Origin: Carposina sasakii
Lineage: Eukaryota; Arthropoda; Insecta; Lepidoptera; Carposinidae
DNA length: 64,000 nucleotides
Assembly: GCA_014607495.2 (NCBI GenBank)
Contig: CP053160.1
Span: 8,928,001-8,992,000 of the forward strand
Direction of reading: 5' to 3'
Numbering within the stretch: position 1 is the first letter of the stretch; each line of letters starts with the position of its first letter. This document shows positions 1-13,521 of this stretch, in pieces. The position numbers were made by a program, and so were the translations under genes. Under the pieces are notes generated by a model. The model worked only from the letters and a program-made list of their open reading frames with translations. It was not told the origin of the DNA and made no database searches.

Positions 1-27
1 CAAAAAATAGAAATGTGTCACACAATC

Positions 28-368
28 TTCTATCTTCTATATCTATAATATAAATGTAATGGCTCGCTGTCTGTACATAGAAGATATATGAGAACAAATA
101 TTATAGGAGACCTTTATCAACATAGTTTTAGTACCGAAAAGAATGATTTTTGAATTTTTTGTGTGTTTGTCTGTGCGTTTGTGTACGCTAATCTCAGAAA
201 CGGCTAAACCGTTTTCAATGCAGTTTTGTGCTGGAATATATTGTGACAGGTCCCAGGTTAATATAAAGCCTATTTTTTTTTATCTCGGGAATATGTTTTT
301 ATCCCAGATAATTTTGACATTTTGTTTTTTCTGTAGTCCACCCGGACAAGGTCGCGGGCGTCCACTAG
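28..368 (+). mobile_element. Helitron-like interspersed repeat, copy A
   Basis: Ends GGGCGTCCACTAG|T with a GC-rich stem-forming segment just before CTAG, the form of a Helitron 3' end. It contains the recurring block CTCAGAAACGGCTRAACCG and ATCCCRGATAATTTYGACATTTTG. The same block is found in seven other places in the window. The family (Lep1-like) is suggested from memory. Confidence 0.6.
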
Positions 369-1531
369 TAACCAATAAGACCATTTAATTAGTCACAGGA
401 TCGTCCGATACAATTGGCGCGGAGAGCAAAGATTACTGATAATCAAATCAAAACTACATTTCCTGCGAGTAATAACACTGTCGTATCACTCGACACAATG
501 GTAGGTACTTGTTCAGCATTTCAGTATTTGCTTGGCTGTCAACTACACCCTGTATCTATTGTAATAATACTACTTAAAACAAAGTCGAAGGAGTAACATA
601 TGCATAATATATAGATAGAAAAGCATTACCTAATGGTTTTGTTACAGATTATCAAGACCTCATACTCGTTGTTCACACTGCTGCAGCAAATTAACGAATA
701 AGCTTTTTAAATTCCACTTATTGGAAAAGATTTATTTAAGATACGGATATTTGTTAGTTAATATAGATACATAGATAAGTATATCATAGATAAAACTATC
801 CAATATGAATAAAGGATTGTGTAGATTAAAAAAGAAAAGTGTTTTCTTTAAACTTACTTCAACGTTTTAATATGATATACGTAGATTATAAAACAGTTGG
901 AGAGAGAAGACCTCCAACGATAAATAATCACCTTTACGTCGTAAAATTTTCGTAACCATATTAAAGTAATTATTTTAATTAACGTTCCCATCGATTTTTT
1001 AAACTTAACACACTTACATTAAAAGGGTAATTAATACATATTCATTATCTTTACACCCTTTTTAGGGTCCCTAGTTAAATCTACTAGTGAGAAGTTTGTA
1101 AGTAAAAGAAATAAATGTAACTGGTAACTATGGGAATTTGATACTGTCTCAAGTTATCTTACAGGTTCTACAAAATATTTGTATACAAAATAATTAATGT
1201 GTCTGTCTCGTTAACTTGTTTTGTTCATACGGTTTAAAAATTCGGAGAAACAAAATGGCATACATATCTATCTACAAATAAAGAGTTGCAGCATTCAGTA
1301 AGTTTGGTTTAAAGTTGCAAAAGGTAAGTTAGATAAAAGTTAGTTTTTCACAAAAAATTGTAGAGCAATGAATAAGTTACACTAGCTTATAAAAATCTCA
1401 CGCAGAACCAAAATACGTATCATATTTTTCAAAGGTAACATATATATTAACATGGGTCAATTATCAACTTTTTATGTTAAGTAGATGTAATGAGAGATTA
1501 TTTTAAGTCATTTCAAATTTATGACGCCATC
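369..1531. other. upstream region of odorant receptor 1
   Basis: 371-600 is a fragment of the AGCCAGGCAAATA repeat family (CACAGGATCGTCCGATACAA). From 600 to 1531 the DNA is AT-rich; no gene, RNA or clear promoter is seen. Confidence 0.6.
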
Positions 1532-4500
1532 ATGAAGTACGTAAAAAACGAGTTTAGGGTTATGAGAGTGTGTTTAAGTTTTTTGTGTTGGATGGGATAT
1601 TGGCATCCATATTCATTTGGAAGACGATATGATGTATTATTTAACTGTTATAGTATATTTTCATATATTTTTCAAAGCGGTAAGTGGAATTGACAGACGT
1701 TCATTGTATAGAAATAACGTACATATATACATACATATAATCACGCCTTTATCCCTTACGGGCAGAGCACCAAGGGCCGATTGAACCACATGGTGCCACT
1801 TCACACCAATTTTGAGGGTATAGTTGAGATGTACAAGTTCGGTTTGTAGTGACAGGCGGTCAGCCCATCGCCTACAAAACACTAATAATAATAGAAATAA
1901 GGATTTGTAAAAGAACTGTAGAACTAGTTAACATAACATAATGAGGTATATATAACAATTTACAAACCAAAGGCACGATGTATAGTGTCTTTATGTTCCA
2001 TAGAAAAGTCAAAATGTATGGAACTGTAACTTTGTAGTGCGATTTTTACACCATTCAGACGCAGCAAAAATAATAAAAAGAACTGAAAATATAATAGATA
2101 AATACCTATACATATATCGAATTTTTGTTATCTGCTTGCTACTTTATCATTACATCCTGTTTAGAGATGTTAGTTCATAGTGCGACATACCTGATAAGAT
2201 AACGCCTAGCCTCCATTTCAATTCTTTATCGTCTTAATATAAATTCAAGATAATTTAGGGTAAGGTATAAGAGGCCCCCTGATTACGTAAAAGCAATAGC
2301 AAAGCCGAAGCCGCGCGATCGCGATAATTGAGAGTGTGTGCATGCGCGCACCTCGCCCCGCGCGCACACACACTCTCAATTATCGCGATCGCGCGGCTTC
2401 GGCTTTGCTTTTACGTAATCAGTGGGCAGGATAATAAAAGAGAATAATGTCACCCACATAATTTCTCTTAGGTTTCTTTACTTTGGGTCAGTTCGTTGAT
2501 CTGTACCTAATATGGGGCAACATTCGCCTAATGACTAGCACCATGTTCCTCCTATTGACGAATATGGCGTTATTTACCAAGTACTTCAACCTGATGAGGA
2601 AGAGAATCTCCATTCGCCAAGTTGTTAATGAATCTAATGACAGTTTGAAGGCTGAAGTCAGGGAGGAGGGAAGGAAGATTATTAAGAGGTAACTAACAGA
2701 TGTTGAATTTTATCAGCCGCGGTTCAATTGTATAACTCTGATGTTCACCCATTATCGGACTCATCATACATTTCGATAAATAAATAATTTATAATTCACA
2801 AAAATATTGGAAAAATTCATTTATATGTTACAGAAATGACTTGCTGACGACCATGTTTCTGTATTTGTATATAATATTATCCTATGGAACTATCATTGGT
2901 TTGGGATTTACTGCAGAGAAAAACAGTCTACCTCTGCGTGCTTGGTAGGTACCTACAGACTACATACATAAATACAGAATACGAGTACATTGCAATATAG
3001 GTATATACCGTGTGGTGTCGGCAAAGTAGAATAGCACTCTGTCTGGCCATGCGTATCGTAAGAGGCGAAGGTTTCCGGGTGGTGTACAGCAGCGCCTCCC
3101 ATGTAGACAACATATCCCGAAAATCATACTGCGGTCACCAAGCCGCCTGACAGTAGCCTACGGCGAGCAGAAGATTGTATAGACTGATGTGTTCGGTATT
3201 GTATATACTAATAAACCTGTATAGGGACTTAAATTGCTCCAAAAATACACACTACTACGGGTGTTGATGGATTGATCTGTGTTGCGCCCCCATATATATA
3301 ACGAACGAGTCTATGGCGCTAACGCCTCACAATATCTACTTAGAACGACTCTTACCTTTAACAATTTCCTTCAGGTTTCCGTACAACGAGTTTGTATCAC
3401 CGGCGTTTGAGATGACATACGCTTATCAGGTGAGTGGTCTAAAGTAATTTCCAAGTGGGTAATGCACGCACAGGACGAAGGACGAAGAAGCGTGTCATAA
3501 TCATCATCATTCCAGCCGTTATGTGCATCGCTGAATAGGCCTCCTCCAAGCGAGTATGTAGGTACTTATTATTCATTTAATATGTACTCTGGTTTGCAGA
3601 ATGCAGTAGTAGTTGCCTTTAAAAGGTGACTGGGCGGAAATATATAGGTACTTATAAGACCAGCCCTAGGTAGCAAATTAATATTGAAATATTATAGATA
3701 TATAATTGAAAAAATATTATAGGAATCCTTTATCAACGCAATAGTACCCAAAATAATGATTTTTGGAATTTTTGTCTGTTTGTCTGTGCGTTTGTGCACG
3801 CTAATCTCAAAAACGGCTGAACTGATTTCGATGCAGTTTTCAGGAATATATTGTGACAGGTCCCACTTAACATATAGGCTTACTTTTTATCAAGGGAAAA
3901 TGTTTTTATCCCGGATAATTTCGACATTTTGTTTTTTCTGTAGTCCACGCGGACGGAGTCGCAGGCGGCCACTAGTTATCAATAAAATCGTGGAAAATAT
4001 CGGGATTCTAAAATCTATAAATTAATTAACATCTTTAACTACATATGAATGCAATAAATGATTGAGTATTGAATATATGGCCGGATAGATCGACAAAATC
4101 TTATAAGGGGTCCGTTTTTTTCATTTTGTGTACTCTAGACACATAAATATGTTTTACTTGCAGTTAATAGCTTTATTCCTAGCTGCGTTCAGTAACATCA
4201 GCATGGACATGCTGATGATTAACATGATGACGCAGTGCAGGACCAGGCTGCAGCTGGTCAGCTTATCCCTGAAGAACCTTGGAGATGACTTGGATCTGGA
4301 ACATAGTGTTAGTATATAAGATTGTATGTTACTAAACCGGTCAGCTGAAGCATTAGTCGGCCATTTCCTTGCAAATTATTTAACACAGCTTGTAGTAGGA
4401 GCAAACTAGAGCCAATTAATGTAACAAGACATTCGGTTTTGGAAAAATGGCCGATATTAAAAAAGAAATCATCCGACTCATAATCATATCAAAAATTAAG

Positions 4501-7258
4501 AATGGCGAAGGACAATTAGTTAAATAATTATATATGTTGTTAATTATATTAGGTAATCATTTATTACATATTATTAGTTGAATAAAGATATGCAAATTCC
4601 CAAAAAAATGTTATAATCCATTGCCAAATAGATTATTTCTTATAGAAAAAAGCAACCCCTGCCCAAGAGAAGATAATTGAAGCACGATTAGAAGAGTGTG
4701 TTAAGCAGCATCAGTCAGCGCTGGAGACTGTGAACCAGCTGCAGGACTTCTTCCAGGTCCCCACTGGATACCAGTTTGCAGTCTCCATGCTCATCATTTG
4801 TGTCACGGCTTATCAGCTCGCATTCGTAAGCTTGATAATACATTTTGCTCAATTTATCCATTGTTGCTATCTGGATAAGTAATCTATTTATATCCGCAAA
4901 TATGTAACTTGAAGTAAATGTAAAGAAAGCGAACTCTGCAAAAACTCTAAATATTACCTAAATTACAAATGGGTTACCTACCTACAATTTAACTCATGCA
5001 GTGCTGAAAATTTATTTCTTTAGATTAACTTATATAAATCTTGTCCGGGAATGGAGTGTCAGTGTAAAATAAACATAAATAACTCCATACAAATCATTAC
5101 ATATTTTAAAATAAAGTAATCCCGCTTTATGTCTGTCCCTATGTATGCAGATCTTTAAAATTACGGAACGGATTTTGATGCGGTTTTGTGATTCAAGAAG
5201 AAGGTTTAAATGTATAACGCCCTGACTTCTAACAATCCCGCGGGACAAGTGCACGCGGACGAATTCGTGGGCGGCTGCTAGTTTATTATATGTATAATTA
5301 ATGATAACTAGTGGACGCTCACTATTTTATTCCCGTTTTTCCCTTTCCTGTGGGAATTTCGCGAAGTTCTCTCTCAGTCATCTCCTACGTCGTCGTATAA
5401 AGAACGTCCTCCAAGTTTCAGGTCTCTAAGATCAGGGTTTGGGTTAGATCAGGGTTTGGGCTGGGCAGTTTGATCAACATCCCTCTGTCATTCAGGTCAA
5501 AGCGTTTTATATGTATATTTGATGAGATGAATTCCGATGTTGGTTTCCGAGTCATGGATGTTTCTATCCATACATTTGTATACCTACCGTTGCTTAATAC
5601 CCACGACACTAGGCCTTAAGGATATTAGTGTGGGACTTGGATAATATGTTATATCATTTATGTATAGAAGGATAATGTGTGGTATTTTTAGGAGTCCAAG
5701 AATTTTATCCGTATCGTGACGATGGGGGTGTACTTGGTGGACATGATGCTCCAGGTCTTCCTCTACTGCTACGAGGGTAATGAACTGCTGGAAGAGGTAC
5801 TTTTAATATACTGCATTTGATATTCTCATACACTACACCTATCCATAAAACAACTCTCTGTATATAATAGTCCAGACTAAACGGGGTGTTTTTTTTTTTA
5901 AAAACAAACACTACGAATACACAAACACTAAAAAATACATACAAACACTTCGCATTCTCCTCATCATCACGAAAATTAAGCATACCTCGGAAGTGTCTGG
6001 TGTCCAAGATATCAAGGTCCAAAGATGAAATACAGGCTTTAAGCCTAGCTTAGGCTCCAGTCTCTCCACAGTTTGCTAACTTGTTGAAAATAACAATATG
6101 CCTAATATTGCCGTGTAATTTAAGATGCAACATTGTGGTGAGAAAATAAAGACATATTATTATTATCAGATTGCATTTTTGGTAAAAATACGTACACGCG
6201 TGTAATAAACATTTTTCACGGAAAATATTAAAACATTTCCTATCAAGAAGCTAGAGATCACATAGCGCGCGACCAAGTTATTAACAAAAAATGCCTGAAA
6301 AATTTAAATAGTTGCCCTGCAATTTTTACTTACCCCTCATAAACGGTGGCAATATAAAAACATCCTGTATATAGTATAGTTAGGCCGATGATATACAGGA
6401 TGTGTGTGACAGCCAGGCAAATATTGATATGGCGACTTTAGACCATGAATCTGAGGTGAAAACCGCTGAAAATTTTGGCAATTAACGTCCATGCACCGTC
6501 GTTTTACAGAGTTCAAACATAGCTTTAGCTGCATATCACTGTCCCTGGTACACTTGCTCCGCGAGGTTTCGGAAGAAGATGTTCATCCTCATGGTGCGGT
6601 CCACCAGGGTCGCCAGGATCACCGCTGGAGGCTTCTTCAATATATCTCTACCTACTTTTATGGCTGTAAGTAAGAACCAAGTTGGTAGAATTAAAGTAGC
6701 ACTTCTATAAACAGCACTATAGAGTCTCAATAATCGGGCGACCATGGCAGCGTTACTGTCGCTGCTACCAACAAAATGTATACAGCTCTTAGAGAGTGAC
6801 TCACCTGGTATTGTATGTTGTCTGTTTGCATGCTATATATGTATACATATATATATATATATATATATAACTCACAAACACGTCACCTTAGGTCACAAGC
6901 ATTGCAGCAGCTATAATGATGACATGTTGTAATGCTCTTTTTATTATAGAAGCATAGTTGTCGTCGCACTTCTAGCAACCTGCAACCTACATACCTAATA
7001 CAAAAGAAGGGGACTAATTATATATAATATGGGATCAATCCATTTGGATATACCCTGTCCATTCCCTGTTATTTTGAACTCTTCAGAGCCAATACAGACA
7101 CTGTTAAATAGTGCCTATCTCATGCAGATCTTTTTTAATACCTTGTACCTTTTCTATATGCATATAGAAAAGGGTCTACATTACGACTATTTCTGTTGCA
7201 GATCATCAAAGCGTCGTACACTTTCTTTACGATGCTTCAGCAAGTGGTAGAAGACTAG
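1532..7258 (+). CDS. odorant receptor (7tm_6 family), tandem copy 1
   Basis: Nine coding exons: 1532-1679, 2472-2688, 2834-2944, 3375-3429, 4164-4307, 4646-4825, 5692-5796, 6510-6665 and 7202-7258. All introns are GT-AG and phases join; the sum is 1173 bp, 390 aa, ending VVED-stop. The last exons give the family's conserved C-terminal signature: a YCYEGNEL segment, WYTCSARFRKKM, then AGGFF, TFMA and SYTFFTML. Insect ORs are seven-helix ligand-gated cation channel subunits that act with Orco in sensory neuron dendrites, with the N-terminus inside; the ligand cannot be told here. The start MKY is chosen because copy 2 has the same start and the same 148 bp first exon; an in-frame codon at 1490 would add 14 unsupported residues. 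The introns hold a hairpin element, a Helitron-like repeat, an RTE tail and SINE debris. No frameshift or stop is seen, so it looks functional. Confidence 0.9.
1727..1884 (+). repeat. interspersed repeat Z, copy 1
   Basis: Contains ATCACGCCTTTATCCCTTAC, GCACCAAGGGCCG and GTCAGCCCATCGCCTACAAA. The same order is seen at 12437-12552 (minus), 40836-42270 (split) and 60903-61125 (minus). Probably a SINE or LINE end. Confidence 0.6.
2279..2422. repeat. near-perfect hairpin element
   Basis: Two arms of about 60 bp (CTGATTACGTAAAAGC to GTGTGTG, and the reverse complement back to GTAATCAG) around a loop near CACCTCGCCCC. The left arm has six extra bases (AATAGC). The arms are much more GC-rich than the surrounding odorant receptor 1 intron 1. 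Confidence 0.85.
3690..3975 (+). mobile_element. Helitron-like repeat, copy B (odorant receptor 1 intron)
   Basis: Same block order as copy A, ending GGCGGCCACTAG, in odorant receptor 1 intron 4. Confidence 0.6.
5105..5281 (+). mobile_element. Helitron-like repeat, fragment G
   Basis: Decayed copy ending GGGCGGCTGCTAG, in odorant receptor 1 intron 6. Confidence 0.45.
5521..5645 (+). mobile_element. SINE S, 3' fragment
   Basis: Only the body (TTTCCGAGTCATGGATGTTT, CCGTTGCTTAATACCCACGA); the promoter part is missing. Confidence 0.6.
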
Positions 7259-8542
7259 AAATAAAGGTATAAAAGAGGAGGTGGGACTATGAACTGAGTC
7301 GTGTGGCAATCGTGAGGCCATGACGTCATGATAGGGGCGGGGCTTCAGGGCCAGTGTGTGTAACGCAGTAGCTATAAACACACGCTTATGCAAGTAGTTT
7401 AGCTAGTCACTACAATGTGGTTTCTATGTAAATGGGCAGGGCTACAGTGTTACGATGCTCCCCTCGACCCATACTTCACCCCCGCTCAGCGGCACTCTAT
7501 TTTTGTATGAAAATATACTTAGCCACTGCTCCTCTTTTATTTCTTCTCCATGGTCCGTACTCAGTAGTTTTAAATATGAATTTGTCTTTATTAACGCACT
7601 AAAATATTCAGGGATATGAGAATGTATTTCATATTTTGAGAACTCATATTTCAAGTATGAGGCACATTCATAGGTAGGATGCCTGCCTACTAATAAATGA
7701 TTTCTGCTTGTGGTACAATCAATAAAATCGTAGACTATACATTTAGTTTTTTATTTATCGTTTAATTTCTCCAAGGTAAAATTTTACTAAGAAGTGCCAC
7801 TTATGACACAAGTGCTAACACTTAATTAAAGTTCATTTTTTGCTGATGACAGGTGTTATTGCAAGTTCTAGTATTATTTAAAAGCATCATTTATGTCAAA
7901 GGAGCTAATACATAGCGATTAGCACCTTTCAACACATTTTCTATTAGAGATCCGTAAAAATATAAACAATACAATCTACCTTTAAATTTTAAAATGATTT
8001 GCTAGAAGAAACCTTTAAAAGAAATAAGCACGACTTTGTAAATTATATTTATGTGAATTATTTTTTACGATTATACAAAAATATCCAGAAATCACTAGTT
8101 ATGTTGTTAATAATTTTACCTATATTTTGTTAACACCGAAGAGGGTGTTGAACAACAAAAAAAATATACTCTATCTTCAGTAGTAACAAATTTTTTACTT
8201 AATCCTTTGGACGATTAAGTTGGATTGCTTTAATATGTGCATAGGAAATGAATTTAAAAAAAAAACATTTTTTTATGTTTCTTATTTTATTTCCTTTCTC
8301 AAGACACCTAGGTGTGTTCGTCCATATTTTCCATGTTTTATGTATTTGTTATGTAACATCGCGGATTCTACTATGCCGCTTTATTATTTCTAATAAAAAA
8401 GTTATGCGGAACCAAATATGTATATACAAGTTCAGCTTTTATATAAAACAGTCAGCTTATAAAACAGTGTAACAAATTTTTATTTTGTAAGAGTACTTAC
8501 TAGACTCTACAAAGACATTTTACTTTAGAAATCAACACTATC
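7259..8542. other. intergenic spacer between the odorant receptors
   Basis: AT-rich; contains possible poly(A) signals at 7260, 7692 and 7721. No repeat or gene is recognised. Regulatory sequence of copy 2 would lie here. Confidence 0.6.
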
Positions 8543-11500
8543 ATGAAGTACATCCAGAACGAGTTTAAAGTTATGAAGATATGTTTAAATTATATGATAG
8601 CGCTTGGATCTTGGGAGCCTTATCCAATTGAAGGATTTTCAAATGTATTATTTTTCTGTTATGGTATATTTTCTTATTTATTACAAACTGGTAAGTAGCT
8701 AACTACGCGATTATCTCTGCTAGACTAAAAAAAAAGGCGATATGTTTTTCTAAGACGTAAAACCTGTGTATATATGTACTTTGTACTAAAGATCTTTCAC
8801 CAAGCTTTTGGGTAATCCCCTTTTTTCATAGTCATATTTTTCGAGTGGATATATCTTTTTCGAGTCTGTATCTTTATTTTGTACGCTCTAAAACCTAAAC
8901 TGCTTACCTCACATGAGCTAGAGAGGTATCTTTAGATAGTCGTGACACTATGCAAAATTTTAGTTATTATTCTTTTAGTAATTTTAAAGGACATTCTGTG
9001 CGCGGGCTATTGAATATCCACGTACACAAATGCAAAGCTCAGGCTTAGCGAGCTGTAATAGAAATAAGGCGCAATGCAAAGATTTTTCGGTCAGTGGCTA
9101 TCGTTAAAAATCGTCACTTGTTTTGATAAATCGAGTTTTCCCTATAACTAGGTATGTTAATGTTTTTGCACTTTTTATTTATTCCTATGACCTTAAGATT
9201 TCATGCATCGCTGTCAATTTGTAGTCATACATGCGCAAAGTTAATGCACTATAATTAATCGACTCAAACGTCAATCACGCTCAACCAAAAATAACTCGTA
9301 TACCAAGAACAAATACGAAAAACAACCATATCTGACCTGATGACCACAAGATAAAAAAAACGTTACTAAAAATACCCATACTCAATGCTCATACCTATTT
9401 AAAAATAGCTATGTTATGTTAAAAATAAACTCACTACAGTGGCGCCAACTAATAAGCGCAAAAACGGTGGTCCACATTATCGTGTCAAATGGTCTGGCAT
9501 AAAAAGACATATTGTACATTTTAGGATTCTTTACCATCGGTCAAGTGATTGACCTTTGCCTGATATGGGGCGATGTGAACCTGATGACCAGCACCATGTT
9601 CCTCCTGCTGACCAACATAGCGCTAAGTGCCAAGTACTTTAATTACCTGTTAAAGAAGACCGCCATTCGTAAAGTTATTAACGAGTCTAATGACAGCATA
9701 AAGGATGAAGTCTCGATAGAGGGACGAGAGTTTATTCAAAGGTATTAATAGGTGGAGTAATTTTTTGCATGTGTATGGTATTTAATGCAGCGGACTTAAG
9801 GTCTAAGCCCATTACGACCCTGATCTAAAACCACCCTCACTGGTCAAATAAAATGTCATTCAAATATATGGGTGGTGCCCTTGATATATGGTCTGTATGA
9901 TGTCTAGTTTAGTATTTTACGAATACCACGGTCGCGCGACTTGTCGCAAGATAAGGCAAGCGAGGGGGGAAACTACGCATCATATGGCTAACTTCATAAA
10001 CGCAGGGAACGGATTCGGCTACTCTGTTAAATGTACCATCATTATAAGGTTTCAAATAAAAATTCAGTCCTGTAAATACATAATGTACATAATTTTATTG
10101 TTCCTTGGAAAGAAAAACGAATATTTAACAATCTTACATGTTTCAGAAATAACTTCCAGTCGATATGCATCTGGTATTTATATATAGCTCTCTCATATGG
10201 CTCGATAGCTGGTTGGGGACTCACTGCTGAGAAGAATAGTCTACCTTTACGTGCATGGTAACTACGGATCCGTATTTACTTCCAAAATAAAAAATCGCGT
10301 TAGGTACATTACATAGAATTCTATAAAAGTGCACGATGCAACTATAACAGCTGCTAAGTTAAAATGGGACTAGGCTGGCCATCTCTGCTATATGTCGGAC
10401 TAAGGTCAGCGGTTTGACATGTGGGTTAATCCATCAGGCAATCATTTAGGACTACAGAGATGTATAGAGTGGCCGTGGGCCGACGTAAGTGAAGTATCTA
10501 TGTTCAGGGCGAAGCATTTTATGCGTATAGATTAGGGTTGCCAACCGTCCTTTTCCCAGGACATGTCCTGCTTTTTGGGGTCTCCTGGATAGTTTTTTTT
10601 TACATTTTCTAAGCCGACATTGGGCAAATAGGCATTAGCGGCAACTCTAGAAAGCCTAAAACAAGCACATATATACCAAGTCACCGGCACTGAATGTGTT
10701 AAAGACCTATGTTTTGAAATTCGCACGCAACTAACTCTCTCCAATCGTATTGTCACTGGGTTTGCACATGTATAGTCCTGGGTTTTAATCAAAATTTCCT
10801 GGTATTTCTTCCTCAAATCCTGGTTTTCAAAGTTTGAGATGGCAACCCTAGTATAGATAGATAAATACCGAGACGTATTAAAAAGGGAACATAGCTAGAG
10901 ATGTAAAAAGAAAACGTGTAAATACTTTTATGAACTAGGTAAACTTATCACCAGTGGTCGGAGTAGGTATATTGATTTTACATACTTGCGTCATGATATC
11001 ATAACATGGACATGCATTTTTTCCGGAATGTACCGGAGTTTCCAAAAACTAGCAGCATAGCGTTGAGAGTATTGATACATTTTTAACTAGTTTCATGTAA
11101 TAATTTCGAAGTTTCGGTATTTTTATTTTATTTTTATCATAATAATCCGGAAACTCGGAGGCGTATCCATATTAACATATACGTGTGATGTCAATGACCT
11201 TAATTCAATATACCTACTCCGACCACTGCTTATCACAGATACATTTCTAATGTAACAAGCTGCCACCTTATCTGAACCTTGTCTCTACGTGCACTTAGCT
11301 TCGTCGTCAGCCTATTATAGTTCACTGTTGGACGTAGACCTCCCCCAGTGTACGCCACATGGCGCGATCACTACCAGCCGTCCTCTTTAAGTCATCGGTC
11401 CATCTGGCCGGAGGGCGCCCAAAGCTACGCACTTAGCTTATGATAATAGTATTATCATTTCTTCAGGTTTCCCTATGATACGACAAAATCACCGGCTTAT

Positions 11501-13436
11501 CAGATAACTTACGCTTATCAAGTAAGTAAGGAAATTACTATATATCATTGTATATATTCTTATTACTAGTGGACGCCCGCGACTCCGTCCGCGTGGACTA
11601 CAGAAAAAACAAAATGTCGAAATTATTCGGGATAAAAACATTTTCCCGGGATAAAAAAAGTAGCCTATATGTTAAGTGGGACCTGTCACAATATATTCCT
11701 CAAAACTGCATCGAAATCGGTTCAGCCGTTTCTGAGATTAGCGTGCACAAACGCACAGACAAACCGACAAACAGATAAACAGACAAACCGACAAAAATTC
11801 CAAAAAACATGGTTTTGGGTTCTATTGCGTTGATAAAGGTCTCCTATAATATTTTTTCTCGTATATCTTCCATGTACAGACAGCGATCCGTTACATTTTT
11901 ATTATATGTATAGATAGATTTCAGCCGTTAAGTCCACCGCTGTACATAGGCGTCCTCGTATATACAGGATGTAACAGAAAGGGTATGTTAAGCGAAAAGC
12001 TGTATAAATAGCCCACTATAGAGAACCTATTTCCAAAATTTTAGACTCGAAATCACATTTTTATTTTTCAAGATTGTATGAAAATTCCTGAGATATTTAA
12101 AAATTCTCCCTACTATCGGGAAAAATAAACATGTGATTTCGGATCTCAAATTTTGTGGATAGGTTCTCTATAGTGGGCTATTTACATAGCTTTTCGCTTA
12201 ACATACCCTTTTTGTTATATCCTGTATATACGAGGACGCCTATGTACAGCGGTGGACTTAACGGCTGAAATCTATCTATATATATATATATATATTCTTT
12301 ATTGTACACACACATAAATAAAAAATAACATAATTAAAATAAATATTGTACAAAGGCGAGCTTATCTCTATAAGAGATCTCTTCCAGCTAACCCAAACAT
12401 TTTAGTATTCTTAAATTAAGTTGATAAAAAAGAAAATATACATCTCAACTATATCCTCAAAATTGGTCAGAAGTGGCACTATGTGGTTCTATCGGCCCTT
12501 GGTGCTCTGCCTACCCCGTAAGGGATATAGGCGTGTTTATATGTATGTATGTAAAAAAGAAAATATATACGAGTATGTGTGCTACTCGTAATCTCTATTC
12601 TATTCTATTCATTTCTACTACGTCATCCTTTTTTCAGCTGATAGCATTATTCTTTTCCGCGTTCAGTAACATGAGCATGGACATGGTTATGATAAACCTG
12701 ATGACGCAATGCAGGACGCGTCTGCAGCTGCTCAGCTTATCCCTGAAAACACTAGGGGATGACCTGCAACTCACATATAATGTTAGTATCGGTCAAGTAT
12801 AACTTGTTCACTTGAGATTGCCGAATCAAATGTTACTTGGTAGATACAGAAGGTTTCGACAGTTTCTCGATCGATTTCATGATCAATTCCCGTAAATGTG
12901 CTGCGGCGGTTAGGTTGCCAGGATGAAGGTACGTAGAACGTACCTACTTTTTTGTTTTGGATTGAAGAGAATAAATGTTTTATTTTTAATTTTTTCGGTT
13001 GAGTAAAGAGATGACGGATAAAAGGGCCGGATGGAAAAAAAATACATATTGTACCGATCCCAATTCAATAGAAACAGGGCGGTGTTTTTTTATTTTTTAT
13101 AAAAAATTGTCTATTTAAAAAAAATATAACGAAATATATTCAGTTACTAATTTAATAAACGATAGAAGTAATGAAAAGTTAAACAGCCGCTGATGTTTGA
13201 CTACCGAACCCACTTACAGAAAAAAGCTACTCCAGCTCAAGAAGCGATCATGGAAAGCCGTCTACGGAAGTGTGTGAGGCAGCACCAGTCTGTGCTGGAT
13301 ACGGTGACCCAGCTGCGGGACTTCATCCAGGTCCCTACTGGCATCCAGTTTGCTGTTTCCATGATCATAATCTGTGTGACGGCCTATCAGCTGGCTTTTG
13401 TAAGTACACAATGACAATACACATTTTAGATTATAA

Positions 13437-13521
<85 letters not shown>

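Noticed and set aside
143..388. 81-codon frame (and the similar one at 3756-4025)
   Set aside because: Both lie in Helitron-like repeats and are alike only because the repeats are.
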